Assembly: GCF_036323735.1 (NCBI RefSeq)
Contig: NC_086020.1
Location: forward strand, 130,248,710-130,312,709
Source of the DNA: Rattus norvegicus
Taxonomy: Eukaryota; Chordata; Mammalia; Rodentia; Muridae
Length of the DNA: 64,000 nucleotides
Reading direction: 5' to 3'
In this document: one piece after another, positions 48,651 through 61,124 of the stretch
Position numbering within the stretch: position 1 is the stretch's first letter
How the letters are laid out: each line of letters starts with the position of its first letter
The notes under the pieces: model-generated
The model's database searches: none
What the model was told of the DNA's origin: nothing
What the model saw: only the letters and a program-made list of their open reading frames with translations
Program-made: the position numbers and the translations under genes

Positions 48651-49194
48651 ACTTATGGGCTGCATGAATCCAGGTAAAAATGTGGATAAAATTTTAAGAT
48701 TCATGCTTGGATTTCTCACAACTGGGTTATGTTTTAATTACATGCTGAGGCATAACACAGAAGAAAGAGAACCAGAATCGGCAGGAATGAAGAAGAAAGC
48801 CATTTTCATTGCAAGAGTCTATTTGATGTATTTTGTTAAGCTTCGGATTAGAATTTTATTCATGAAGACAAATCATTTCCTGTGAAGAATTCGACTGGGA
48901 ATGACTCAAAAGAAGGTTTTTAAAGAATGTACCCAGATGTTATTGACTAAGTCTGCAGTTGAATAACATTTAAATTGTAGTACAACACAAAAATATGAGT
49001 CAAGGCTCGAAGCTCCAAAAATATGTGTTCTCTGAAGATAATCTTAGATTTCAAAATTATATGAGTCGCTATGTTTTTCTAAGTATATAAACCATAAACA
49101 GGCTTATCAGAAGTAATACTAAAAGTTCAAATAATAATCTTACACCAGGTTATAACATAATATCTAAATCATCTTTAAGCATGCATATCTTTTC
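48651..49194. other. Unassigned AT-rich stretch
   Basis: No gene seen. Confidence 0.4.
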
Positions 49195-49846
49195 TTATCA
49201 TCTTCTTTTTATTCTTTAATCCTGTTTTACAGTTCAGTCTCCATCCCCCTCCCAGTCTAGAGCAGACAGTTGCTCCTAACATTACTCCTCACTCTGTCCC
49301 CAAGAGGATGCCTCCCCACTCCACCAGACCTCCCTCTCCCTAGGGCCTCAAGTCTCTCCAGGGCTAATTCAACCACAGGGCACTCAGGCTTCTGTTCCTT
49401 AGGTTAGATGTTAAGTATCTGCATCCTTCTTGTCTGTATGCACATCATAGCATCATTAATAGTGTCAGGCCTTGGGGCCTCCCCTTGATCCTGATCCCAA
49501 TTTGGACAAGTCATTGGACTTCCTTTGTATCAGTCTTTTCTCCATTTTTGACCCTGCAGTTCTTTTAGACAGGGACAATTCTGGGTCAGAGATTTAGCCT
49601 GTAGAACGGCAACCCCATTTTTTCCCTTGATGGTCTGTCTTTGCACTGAAGGTAGACTCTTAAAGTTCCCTCTCCCCACTATTGAACTAGTCATCTCAGG
49701 TTCCTTCGAGTCCGAGTATCTCTTACTTCCCATGTCTCTGGTCCATTCTAGAGGGTCACCCCACCCAACTCCCGGGGTTTCATGTTTCTGTTCTTTCAGT
49801 TTGCTCTCAGGGTTTCATTCCTGGTTCCTCCAACACCCCCCACCAA

Positions 49847-49897
<51 letters not shown>

Positions 49898-50240
49898 ACT
49901 GATCATGTTCTTATTTTACCCTCCCTTTCTCCCTTTTCCCTCTCCCACCCAGGTTCCTCTCTTCTTCTGATTTCCATAACTGCTTTCTTCTCCCTCCCAA
50001 GTGGGTTTGAGGCATCCTCACTAGAGGCCTTTGTCTCATCAACCTTTTTGAGTCCTGTGGATGGTATCATGGGTATTCTGTACTGTTTTTTCTAATATCC
50101 ACTTATTAATGAGTACATACCATACATGTCTTTTTGAATCTGAGTTACCTCACTCAGAATATTTTCTAGTTCCATCTATTTCCCTGTAAAAATCATGATG
50201 TCCTTCCTCTTAATAGCTGAATATTATGCATTATAGTCTC
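49195..50240 (-). mobile_element. Old Lx-type L1, 3'UTR and end of ORF2 (inverted)
   Basis: The inverted 3'UTR ('tctccatccccctcccagtc', 'tcattaatagtgtcaggcct', 'gacagggacaattctgggtc') leads to the ORF2 end ('ctaatatccacttattaatg', 'agttacctcactcagaat', 'cttaatagctgaatatt'). It contains a (CAA)n expansion. Confidence 0.8.
49848..49897 (+). repeat. (CAA)n microsatellite
   Basis: About 16 CAA units inside the inverted L1 3'UTR. This creates a poly-Asn/poly-Thr shadow frame. Confidence 0.97.
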
Positions 50241-50370
50241 TTGGAGAAGAGCCAAAGATTTTGGCCCTGTAGCTGGTCATTGTCTTCCATATATACATTT
50301 ATAGTCTCTATGTGATGTGTCCATTTCTAGAATTCTAAGACCCTCTGAAGGTTCCTGTGTTGTGACTATA

Positions 50371-50676
50371 TTATTGTTGGGATAAGGTGGAAACTTTAAG
50401 ACACTTTTTTTCACTCTGATGCTGTAAATTTCTCAATTGTACAAACAAGTACATATCTAAAATCATATAAGCATTTCTTTGCTCTTGGCATTCACATACT
50501 GAAGCAAACACAGTACCAACCTGAATCACATAACCCTGAACCAGTCTTCCATTCCACAGAAAAATGTTGATACGTTCTCTCATTATGAGGATTGCTTCTT
50601 TCTGGCATGCCTCAGCTTGATACGCATTTTGACCTAAAATACCCGTCTTAACAAGTATTCCGTGTGGAAAATGCAT
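50371..50676 (-). other. Unrecognised 101-codon open frame
   Basis: Starts MHFPHGILVKTGILGQNAYQ and contains the internal stretch ERINIFLWNGRLVQGYVIQV. The composition is balanced, with no low-complexity bias and no L1 similarity that I can see. There is no flanking poly(A) or TSD. It could be a retropseudogene or old-repeat fragment that happens to be open. I assign no function. Confidence 0.2.
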
Positions 50677-51029
50677 TTAACCAAGAAGTTACTCAACATC
50701 AAAGGTGAGTAACATACTACATTGTCAGTTGACAATAATTGTGGTCATGTGGTTATAGGAGACCTGAAGCATGCTGTCACTACCCAGCATTGAGATCACT
50801 AGGGCAAGCCAGGAATAGACCAAACTTAAATCTAAAAGAACTTTTTGCACTGAATGAATAATGCATTCCAACTATTGTAAAGTTGAAACTTTTAAGTCAA
50901 ACCACTTGTTGATCAGGACCAAGGGAGGAAATTCCTGACCTTCATAATGGATATTTATTAAATGATGTCTGAAGTACCATGCTGTGACAATAGAGGCTCT
51001 TCTGCTGAAATAAGCATAAAAGCAATAGC

Positions 51030-52285
51030 TCTTCTCTCAAGAGCTGTTAACAAGGTCCTGGAAGTCCACAAAATTGCCTATAATAAAACCTATGTACATT
51101 CACAAGGCATAAATCAAATTATCTTTATTCATAAATGACATAATTGTTCCCATAAAATTCTGGGGGGAAAAGCTTATCAAAACAATACAAACTCCTTAGA
51201 ACTAATCATATCAACACTGCAGGATACAAGGTTAATATTAAAAAAGCTAATTGCTTTACTAATGATCTACAATGAATAAATGGAATTTGCAATTAAAAAT
51301 ACATACTATCTATATTGACACCAAAAATAACATATTTCATTACAAGTGTGGAAGAAGAAATTACCTGCAAAGAGTTCATAGCAAAAAAGCATAAATAAAT
51401 TGTTTAAGAAACCAGATTAGCTTGATGAAAGTGCACCAAACATTTATCAATAAAAAGATGATGTTATCAAAATTTATTATTTCTATATCTGTTCTGTAGA
51501 TTCACTCCTATATCCCCAAAAGCTTTGTTGATATTAATAATAGAACCAGTACAAGTATACATGAGTGAAGACATTATCAAGAAAGACATATAAATTGCAT
51601 GTATGCCAATAGAATCATGTTTGTCATTGTTCACCATTAAGGACTTGCACCTTAAAACACAAAGGTCTAACTGCACACATATGAGAGTGGTCAATAATGC
51701 AAGATAGAGACAATAGCAAAGAGAATTTCAAGGGATATAGGGGAATAGTAACCTCTATAAAGTTCTGGTAGAAATATAAAACTGTGAAAGATAACATAAC
51801 ATTATCAAAGATATTGTTATTTTCAGTAAAAACCAAGGACATGATTAGTGACTGACTTAGTAACTCAATATTTCATATTCATATTAAGAAACAGAAAGCA
51901 TGTTTTCACAAAAAATTCATAGATAATCTAGGTCTATTATTTCAAAAATAGAAGCATGCAAGATATATTTCAGTAACAATAAAAATATGATGGGATGTTG
52001 AGTAAGGAAGGCTTAGATGCTTCTAATAAAATTTCTGTATAACAAAGCATATATTCAACAACGCTAGCAAGTAAAATATATTGTCCACAAAAGTGAGAGA
52101 ATAAGAATAGAAAGTAAAATTAAGCATAAACACAAAAATGTTGTATACTATCCCCAAAGTGCATGCAGAGACCAGAAATTTCTCTGAACAGATGGCTGAA
52201 TAAACAAATCTTGACATAAGGCATGGTGAAATACTAATTAATAACTGAAGTAAATGAACTGTGGAACAAATCAGATGAATGCTAT
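51030..52285 (+). mobile_element. Ancient L1 (L1M) ORF2, RT to C-terminus
   Basis: Diverged but collinear with ORF2: 'ggtcctggaagtccacaaaa', 'tcaaattatctttattcata' (the RT motif-C region, FADD lost), 'cactgcaggataca' (the GYKIN region), then 'cctctataaagttctggtag' and the terminal 'gaacagatggctgaataaac'. No frame survives. Far older than the rat and Lx L1s. Confidence 0.6.
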
Positions 52286-52792
52286 TTTATTCCTGCTCTC
52301 TGTGTGTGTGCGTACTATATGTAGTAATACATGAATATGTGTCCACGTGTGTGTGCGTGATCATGACTGTAGGCAATCACCACAATCGGGAGGTCAGCAC
52401 AGAGTGTCACCTCTATGACTTGACACCTTTCCTTTTGAGACAGGGTCTCTCCCTGAATGTGGAGATTATAGGCTAACCAACAAATCCCTAGGGTCTCTCT
52501 GTTTCTGCATCATAGTACTAGCATTATAAATACCACCTCCACATCCAGATTTTTATGAAAGTGTATGGATCTAAAATTACACTTCACTTTTAAACAGCCC
52601 CTGAATAAAACTTAAAAGCTTTACTTTGCATGACCAAAAGTACCATGAATATCCAAAGTGTTTAGTGTCCATGGGTTGAACAACATTTATTGTGCAGCAG
52701 ATTAAATCAATGAGGTAAAAAATTATGATCTCTGTGTTTCTTATAGTAAGGTCACATGTGGTTATTAAAACTATTATTTATTCAACCTTTCT
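52286..52792. other. GT-rich patch and unassigned sequence
   Basis: 52298-52360 is GT-rich with interruptions. 52430-52510 ('gagacagggtctctccctga') has a repeat flavour I cannot place. No gene. Confidence 0.4.
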
Positions 52793-52922
52793 GAGATAGT
52801 ATCTCAGTATGTATCCGTGACTGGACTGGAACTCTGTAGTCCATAAGGTTGGCCTGAAAGTCACAGAGATCATCTTTCTGTACCACTGTAGTGCTGGGAT
52901 TGAAGAAATGCACCACTGCGCA
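52793..52922 (-). mobile_element. B1-type SINE, diverged
   Basis: Inverted B1: 'tgagatagtatctcagtatg', 'gactggaactctgtagtcca', 'tgtagtgctgggattgaag'. Confidence 0.75.
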
Positions 52923-53834
52923 CATTTGGAAACTTTCTCTACTTTTAAGAAACATTAACAGAAAACTATTCTTTCAAAGTTTTTGACATTACACAGCTAA
53001 TCTCTTCCTTACTATATTGTATTGTATAAACATATAATTTACTTTATTGGGCAACCTAACTAATTTTTTATTATGATTTTGACTCTCATATCTAGTTTGC
53101 CCAAGTCTCTATTATGACAGGACTTTTTTCATATTCTTCCTATTATCCCTGGGGATACTTAACAAGGCTTTTAGTATGTTTGTTTAATTATTGTCCTAAA
53201 GGGTCTTTCAGTTTTGTTTTCCCTCTTATTTGTAGATTGTTCAATTTTTCATCTTTGTTTCATGCTTATTATCCTTTTCAAATAACTCATTTTGTTTCTG
53301 TATAAGCCTACCTTTTAATCTCTAATGAAAGGCAGCTCCTTTCATTATTAATGACAAGCTGGAGTTTGGCCAACAGACAAGGCTTCCTTTTATGCTTTTA
53401 CAGATGAATCGATGAGTTGATGGGCAGAGAGTCCCCGGTGTTGCAATTTTGGCTTTCTTCTTTCTATTCTCCACTCTTCTTGCTCCTTGATTAAAAAGCC
53501 CATTTTGTTATCTTGTACACATTTGTCCTGTATTGAATGTGTGTAGCCTGCAGCAGGGTTCATTCAGATGCTCTGGAGCCTGGCTGTCATCCTGCATCTT
53601 ACCACACTGTCCCCAATATTCAGGCTTTTAACTCATCCTGCAACCAGCCATAGAAAGGTGAAAGGCTCATTTCTGGTGGGTTCTGTAGTCTGTGGATAAA
53701 TGTTCAAGCCAAACTGCACAGTTCTTTTACTCACTTTAATTACTATCTTACCTTTGAATGACATTTTAAGATTATATTAACAAAAAAAGCTATCTTGAAA
53801 ATATCTTTTCATAAGATTATTTTTTTAAAGAACT
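52923..53834. other. Unassigned stretch
   Basis: No gene seen; 53330-53690 is somewhat GC-richer but not recognised. Confidence 0.4.
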
Positions 53835-54360
53835 AGGCTTGTTTGAGGATTTACCATATAGTTTGAGCCCACTCGGTTCCACTCAAGAGTCAATTCCTTC
53901 ATGTCTTCATAAGGAAGTACTCCAAGTAAAGGCTTTGCAAATTGACAATTTACATAGGATTTCTCTCCACTGTGAATCCATTTATGTATTACAAGCAATT
54001 GCAAATTGTACATGTTTTGCACACTGTTTGAACAAATGCTGTTTCTCCCCTCTGTGAATCCCTTGATAGTGTTCTTAGGAAGCATGTACGTATAAGAAAT
54101 TACCACAATGTTTGTATACATAAGTTTTCTCTCCACTGTGAATCTATTCACATTATTGAAGGCAAGAGTTTAGCTTTAAAGTTTTACCAAATTGCTAACA
54201 TAGAAAGCTTTTCTCAGGTGTGAAAAGTAAACTGGAACAGATAAAGCTGAGTAAATTACAAGAAAAGCTAAATCCTCACTGGGTAGTTCAATGTTCCTCT
54301 GAACGTCTGAAAGACTTTCCCATGGTTCTTCCATGAACACGTTCATCCTGTCTACAACAA
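53835..54360 (-). pseudogene. C2H2 zinc-finger array pseudogene
   Basis: On the minus strand, inter-finger linkers recur: a diverged HTPEKSF near 54217, IHSGEK near 54134, IHRGEK near 54052 and IHSGEK near 53970. The spacing is 81-84 bp, which is the 28-residue period of tandem C2H2 fingers. Between them are finger remnants such as YKHCGNF and FKQCAKH, and upstream a degraded HGKVF. The linkers lie in different frames and several stops intervene; most first cysteines are lost. So it is a relic of a KRAB-type zinc-finger last exon or its retrocopy. No KRAB box, start or poly(A) was identified. Confidence 0.75.
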
Positions 54361-55284
54361 TTTTTTCATCCACTTTAAGATAACTATGTCTTATATTCTT
54401 AAAATTTCTTTGACTTGTATACAGTCTGAACTAAGATGGAAACATGTATTTCCTATGGTTCTATTCCATGGGTATTTTTCTTGGTAAGGTATTTGTATTC
54501 TAGAAGTCAGGTATACTTTTCTCTACACTGACTATGTCCTTTACGTTGACAGACACTTATTACTGTCTGACTTCTAAGAATTCTTCTGGAATTTTTGTAG
54601 TTATTTGAATTGTCCTAGTCTTCTTGACATTCTCTTAAAGCAGTCAGGTTCCAGATTATCTTGCATCAAAACTCTGTGTATCTTCATTTGAGAGGCACCT
54701 AGACAAAACTACTCTTGCAGTGTGAACTTTCTAAAAGGTTCCAGTAAATGAGACTGTCTGCATGATGAGTCAGCAAAAGAGAACTATCTCACTATGGTAT
54801 TACCTAGCCATGTGGCCGTGGCCAGGGGGCAATTGAGCAGAAGCATGTAGTGTACGATCCAGCTAATCTGGGGCCTTGCCACAGAGGTTTACATCTTCCT
54901 ACCCCTCTGGAACCAAGGTTGCAGGCACAGGTGGTTTCCTGCTTTTTCAGCTTTGTCTTCTTGCTTTGCTATAATGCTTAGCTCCCCTTTGACTGCTTTC
55001 TTGATTCCTGGTGTTTTCTCTTTTCTTGTCTCCTTTGTTACCTTCACTCTTCTATTTCATGAATTTGCCTGGAAGATACTTCTAATGGACCATTTTAATA
55101 TGGAATTACTTGACCATTTTTATGCAAAAACGTCTATTAATCCTTGGAGTATTTTAATCATTATATTTTGCTCACATTCACCATTACTCCTTCCCCTAAC
55201 TTCTTCCAGATACAATGTTTATCTTTTCACTCTTCTTCATTATTATTATTCTAATGTTTTAACTGAAACAGAATTATATCACTC
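54361..55284. other. Unassigned; possible upstream part of the zinc-finger relic
   Basis: 54361-54700 could be the pre-finger part of the same exon, but I see no motif. The hydrophobic 133-codon frame at 54953-55354 runs into an L1 3'UTR and is not recognised. Confidence 0.3.
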
Positions 55285-56008
55285 CCCCTATGAAATGTAT
55301 CAGAAACCTGGGAGAGACACTCAGGACTCAAAGGGAAGGAAGGAACTTAGATAAAATGCCCAAGAAGAGTCCACCTCCAGGGGAAAGACAGGGCATCAAG
55401 TGGAGAGATGGTTTTGCCATCCCACAGGCAAACACTTATCCAAAATTATCCCTGTCTAAAAGAACTACAGGGACAAAACTGGAGGAAAGTCTGAGGGAAA
55501 GGAGGTCCAGTGACTGGACCAATTTGGAATCAGGTTCAACGGGAGGCTCCAAGGCCTGACAATATTAATGATACTATAGTGTGATTACAGACAGGAGCAT
55601 ATCATAGCTTTCCTCTGAAAGACCCAACAGACAGCTGACTGATACAGACAGATATTTACACACAACCATTGGGCAGAAAGCAGGGCCCCCTGTGGCTGAA
55701 TTAAGGAAAGGCTGGAAGAAGCTGAGGAGGGTGACCCTTTAGGAAGACCATCAGTCTAAACTAACCTGGACCTTGAGATCTCTCAGCCACAGATGCACCA
55801 ACTAGACACCTTGCACCAGCTGTTATGAGGCCCCTGACACATGTACAGCAGAGGACTGCCTGGTCTGGCCTCAGTGAGGGAAGATTTGCTTAACCCTGGA
55901 GAGACTTGAGGCCCCAGGAATGGAATGAGGAACTGTGGGAAGGTGGACCAGGAGGGGTAGCGACTATGCTGTGAAATTATAAAAGTAATAATAAAAAAGT
56001 GGGAACAT
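55285..56008 (+). mobile_element. Old Lx-type L1 3'UTR
   Basis: 'cacctccaggggaaagacag', 'caaaattatccctgtctaaa', 'catgtacagcagaggactgc', 'gcttaaccctggagagactt', ending 'ataataaaaaagtgg'. Same subfamily type as 16165-16416 but less truncated. Confidence 0.8.
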
Positions 56009-57354
56009 TCATGATCCTAAAATCAACCCAAAGAATCAGTATTTAGTCAAAGATTATTCCTATCAAAATTTATTATAGGGATAACTCCAAATAGTTTTAA
56101 ATTAAGTAATGGAGAGAAAGAAAATTTATAAATACAACTGACAATGGGGGAACGTACAGACAATGTGATAAAATTTGGATGATTTTGCTTTGTTTATATT
56201 ATTTATCAGGAAGATGTGAAAAATATAGAAGATATTGATCAAATAATTTAAGTAAAATAAAGAATACAGCTACAAAATGAATGTATGAATACAAAAATAT
56301 TTAGTTGAAGATTTCCAAAGTACATTTCCATTGTTAGTAGAATGGAAAATGCCAAAGAGATAAATATGAGTTCTTAGAGCCATAAAAATAATACCTACCT
56401 CCTTCACAATAAGGTTACCATTTTTATTCAGTATTCTAATTGGTTAATTTTTTATGGTTGCTGCCATAGCACATATCATATTACTTTTTGTCTTGTGAGA
56501 CTGCAAAAAATTCAGACTATTTCATTTCCAGGATTTATATTTAAGGATAAAATTTGCTGAAATTGTAGTAAAGGAGATTGAATTTTAGGTTGTGTGGGAA
56601 TCCAAACATGTAATTTGAAATAGATAGCATGAATGGCACATTATATTAACTAAGCAGTTTCAGTGAATTTGCCACATAAATAGTCTGCTAAACTTATACA
56701 TGTGCCTGGTTAAGGTTGGGAAAAGATCTATATCAACTTAATGAACTCCACTTCTGCTGACATACTCAGAAAAATAGTTTAAATTACAAGATCCTTTTTT
56801 ATGTACTACGGAAAAATTTTACAGAAGCTAAAATTATGTGTGTCATTTTAAAAACATCTTCATGATAGTCTCCTTATTAGATGTATTATAGAGTGTATTT
56901 GTATACTATTTGTGCTGACATTTGGTATTACAAAGTAAAAAGTTAAATAGATAACTGAAATGTGCTTATTTTTTCTTATGGTCAATGAGTTCTTGGCATA
57001 CAGTTTGTCATATTTTGAGAGATGTTTTAAAATCTATAGGGGATATTAAAAAGTTTTAAAGCCATCAAAAACATAACATGCAAAATATGTCATGGATAGA
57101 CATTTTTTAATTTCATTAAGTTTATATAAAATCTTGCTTATGAAGTCAAAAGAATTCTAATAACTTCAACCTTTAGTTATGGATATTTTAAACAAAAACA
57201 CAATCTTTTTTAGAAGTTTTTCTATAAATCATTATAACAGTGAAAAAATAAGATTGTTGACAATATTTTAGGAACTATAACACAAAAAATTAATTTATTC
57301 ACTTAAATGTACTGCTCACTTTTCTACAAAAAGTTCATTTTTCATCAATACATT
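56009..57354. other. Unassigned AT-rich stretch
   Basis: No gene or confidently named repeat. Confidence 0.4.
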
Positions 57355-57580
57355 AAGAATATAGTTAGTCTCAGAAAGCAAAAGATGATGCTCAAAGTTG
57401 AAAATTATTCACGAATAGTTTTACAATAGAATAGCAAAATAATAAATGTCCAGAACTTTGTATTTTGTTTATAGAGTATGTTATACATTATCATTTATTC
57501 TTAATGCCATAGGTATAAAAATGCTACTAAAATTAATAAATATATATTGGAGTCCTACAAAAAAAAAGAATATAGTTAGT
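57355..57580 (+). pseudogene. Processed mRNA 3'-UTR retrocopy with TSD
   Basis: A 196-bp insert (57370-57565) lies between perfect 15-bp direct repeats 'aagaatatagttagt' (57355-57369 and 57566-57580). It ends in AATAAA (57535-57540), 18 further bases, then an A-run. That is the signature of an L1-mobilised cellular poly(A)+ transcript, 5'-truncated so that only 3'UTR remains. It has no repeat-family similarity that I recognise and no coding content; the parent gene is unknown. Confidence 0.8.
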
Positions 57581-57973
57581 TTAGCTTCCTGTCTCCATCT
57601 ACATCCTCGAGCTAAGGCTGACTTACAGCCCTCCATATCAGAATCCTGCCCCAGGAGAGCTGGTCTCCCAGGAGTGATCTCACTCCTTTGCTCACAAATG
57701 AGACCACACTTCTGCTCCAATAACTGTCCAAAGAGGAACCTGCTGGGAGTGCACAGAACACAGGAACCATGGAGCCGCCTGGGACAGGATCCTTCAACTC
57801 TCCATCTGGACCCAGAGCGAAGACTGGCCCACAGCCTTCCTTATCCAAATCCTTCCCAGAGGGAGAAAAATCTCACTCTCACTCCTAAAATCACATGCTC
57901 CCAGGCCCACAGGAGGGAGGAGGAGGCCTCCAGTCAGAGACAGCAAGATGAACTAACATAAGAGATAACCAAA

Positions 57974-59058
57974 TGGTGAGAGGCAAGCACAAGAACCAAA
58001 CCGACAGAAACCAAGACTACTAAGCATCATCAGAACCCAAATCTCCCACCACAGCAAATACTAAATATCCCAACACACCCAAAAAGCAAGATTCTGATGG
58101 AAAATCACACCTCATGATGATGATAGAGACTTTAAGAACATAAATACCTTCCTTAAAGAAATACAGGAGAGCAGAGATGAACAAGTAGAAGCCCTTAAAG
58201 AGGAAACACAAAAAACCCTTAAAGAAATAGAGTAAAATATAACCAAATAGGTGAAGAAACTGAACAAAACCATCCAGGATTTAAAGGTGGAAATAGAAAC
58301 AATAAAGAAATCACAAAGAGTAACAACACTGGAAAGAAAAAAACCTAGGAAATAGATCAGCAGTCATAGATGCAAGCATGACCAACAGAATACAAGAGAC
58401 AGAAGAGAGAATCTTGGGAGCAGAACATACCATACAAAGCATTGACAGAACAGTCAGAGAAAATGTAAAAACCTCCTAACCCCAAACAACTGGGAAATCC
58501 AGGACACAATACCAATACCTAACCTAAGGATAATAGGTATAGAGGACAGTGAAGATTCCCAACTTAAAGGGCCAGTAAATATCTTCAATAAAATTATAGA
58601 AGAAAACTTCCCTAACCTAAAAAAAAAAGTGATGCCCATGAACATCCTAGCAACCTGCAGAACTCCAAATAGACTGGAACAGAAAAGAAACACCTTTTGT
58701 TTTATAATAATCAAAACAACAAATGCACAAAACAAAGAATATTAAAAGCATTAAGAGAAAAAGGTCAAGTAACATATAATGGCAAACCTATCAGGATTAC
58801 ACCAGACTTCTCAAATGAGAACCTAAAAGCCAGAATATCCCAGAAAGATGTCATAGAGACGCCAAGAGATCACAAATGCCAAAACAGGATACTATACCCA
58901 GCAAAACTCTCAATTAACATAGATGGCAAACTAAGATATTCCATCACAATAGCAAATTTAAACAATACCTTTTCACAAATCCAGCCCTACGAAGGATAAT
59001 AAATGGAAAACTCCAAACCAAGGAGGGAAAATACACCCTAGAAAAGGCAAGAAAATAA
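57974..59058 (+). pseudogene. L1 ORF1, broken
   Basis: The start codon context ATGGTGAGAGGC is intact, followed by remnants of the N-terminal and coiled-coil region. In the C-terminal half, text such as GQVTYNGKPIRITPDFSNEN (within 58697-58999) is the ORF1p C-terminal domain. In-frame stops occur early (around 58020 and 58140) and frameshifts follow, so no RNA-binding ORF1p is produced. Confidence 0.88.
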
Positions 59059-59841
59059 TCTTCTTTCAACAAACCCAACAGAGAATTGCCCTGCAAATAT
59101 AACTCCACCTCTAGCAAAAATAACAGGAAGCAACACTCACTTTTCCTTAATATCTCTTAACATAGATGAATTCAATTCCCCAATAAATGACTGGGTACAT
59201 GAAAAGGATCCAGCATTTTGCTGCACACAGGAAATATGCTTCAGTGACAAAGACAGACATTACCTCACCGTAAAAATCCAAATAATTAATTAATTAATTA
59301 AGTAAGTAAGTAATTTCCAAGAACCAAGCTAGAGTAACCATTTTACTATCAAATAAATCGACTTTCAACCAAAAGCTACCAAAAAACAGAGAAGGACACT
59401 TCATACACATGAAAAGAGAAATCTACCAAGATGAACTACAGTTCTGAAAACCTATGTTTTGAATGCAAGGAAACCACATTCATAAAAGAAACTTTACTAA
59501 AGCTCAAAAACACAAATTGCACCACACACAATAATAGTGGGCAATTTCAATATCCCTTTTTTAGCAATGGACATTTCATAAAAACAGAAACTAAACAGAG
59601 ACAGGCAGAAACTAAAGGAAGTTATTAAATAAATGGATTTAACATACATCAATAGAACATTTCATCCTAAAAAAAAAAAAAAAGAATATACCTTCTCAGC
59701 ACCTCAGGGTACCTTCTCAAACATTGACAATAGAATTGGTCACAAAACGAGCTTTAACAGATAAAAGAAGATTGAATTAATCCCATGCTATGTATCAGAA
59801 CACCACTGAGGAATGCTGGTCTTCAATAACAACAGAAAGCC

Positions 59842-59864
59842 TATATATATATATATATATATAT
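59842..59864. repeat. (TA)n expansion within L1 ORF2
   Basis: About 11 TA units replacing the usual short 'catatacatgg' region of ORF2. Confidence 0.9.
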
Positions 59865-60506
59865 GGAAGTTGAACAAGGCTATACTCAATGATAACTTGG
59901 TCAAGAAAGGAATAAAGAAAGAAATTAAAGACTTCTTAGAATTTAAGGTATCATACCCAAACTTATGGTACACAATGAAAGCAGTGCTAGAGGAAAACTC
60001 AAAGCTCTGAGTGCCTCCAAAAAGAAACAGGAGAGGACACACATAAACAGCTTAACACCACATATAAAAGCACTAGAACAAAAAGAAGCATATATACACA
60101 AGAGGAATAGAAGGCAGGAAATAATCAAACTCAGGGCTAAAATCAACAATGTAGAAACAAAAAGGACTATACAAAGAATCAACAAAACTGGGAGATGGTT
60201 CTTTGAGAGAATCAACAAGATAGATAAACCCTTAGCCAGATAACCAAAGGGCACAGAGAGAGTATCCAAATTTAAAAATACATCAGAAATGAAAAAGGAG
60301 GCATAATAACAGAATCTGAAGAAATCTAAAAATTTCATCAGATCCTATTACAAAAGCCTTTCTTCAACAATCCTGGAACATCTGGATGAAATGGACAATT
60401 TTCTAGACAGATACCAGATACCAAAGTTAAACCAGGATCAGATAAACCATCGAAACAGTCCCATAACCCCTAAAGAAATAGAAGCAGTCAGTAATGTCTC
60501 CTAGCC

Positions 60507-60535
60507 AAAAAAAAAAAAAAAAAAAAAAAAAAAAA
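60507..60535 (+). repeat. A29 homopolymer within L1 ORF2
   Basis: Twenty-nine consecutive A at the place of the ORF2 Lys codons before 'gcccagaaccagatc'. It is not a poly(A) tail, because ORF2 continues on both sides. Confidence 0.95.
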
Positions 60536-61124
60536 GCCCAGAACCAGATCGCTTTCATGCAGAATTCTATCAGACATTTAAATTCAAAAAAGACCAAATA
60601 CCAATACTCTTCAAATTGTCTACAAAATAGAAACTGAAGTAGCACAACCCAATTCATTCTTTGAACCCACAATTATGATTATACCTAAACCATACAAGTC
60701 CCTACAAAGAAAGAGAACTTCAGATCAATTTCCACTTCAGACTAATTTCCCTTATGACTATCCATGCAAAACTACTCAATAAAATTCTTGTAAACCGAAT
60801 CCAAGATGACCCCAAAAATATCATTCAACATGATCAAGTATGCTTCATCCCAGGAATGCTCAATATACAGAAATCCATTAACTTATTCCAATATATAAAC
60901 AAACTCAAAGTAAAAAAACCACAGAATCTTTTCATTAGATGCTGAAAAAGCATTTGATAAAATTTAACACCCCTTCATTATAAAAGTATTGGAAAGATCA
61001 GGTCCATATATAAACATAGTAAAAGCAACATACAGCAAACCAGTAGCCAACAACAAGCTAAATGGAGAGAAACATGAAGCAATCCAACTAAAATCAGGGA
61101 CTAGAAAAGATGTCCACCCTATCC

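Noticed and set aside
3498..49897. Several short tandem repeats considered as possible CRISPR arrays
   Set aside because: All are microsatellites or L1-internal duplications; no spaced direct repeats with unique spacers exist, and the genome is mammalian.
54953..55354. A hydrophobic 133-codon frame that looks like a membrane protein
   Set aside because: AT-rich pyrimidine-biased DNA gives hydrophobic translations by chance. The frame runs into an L1 3'UTR and shows no family motif.
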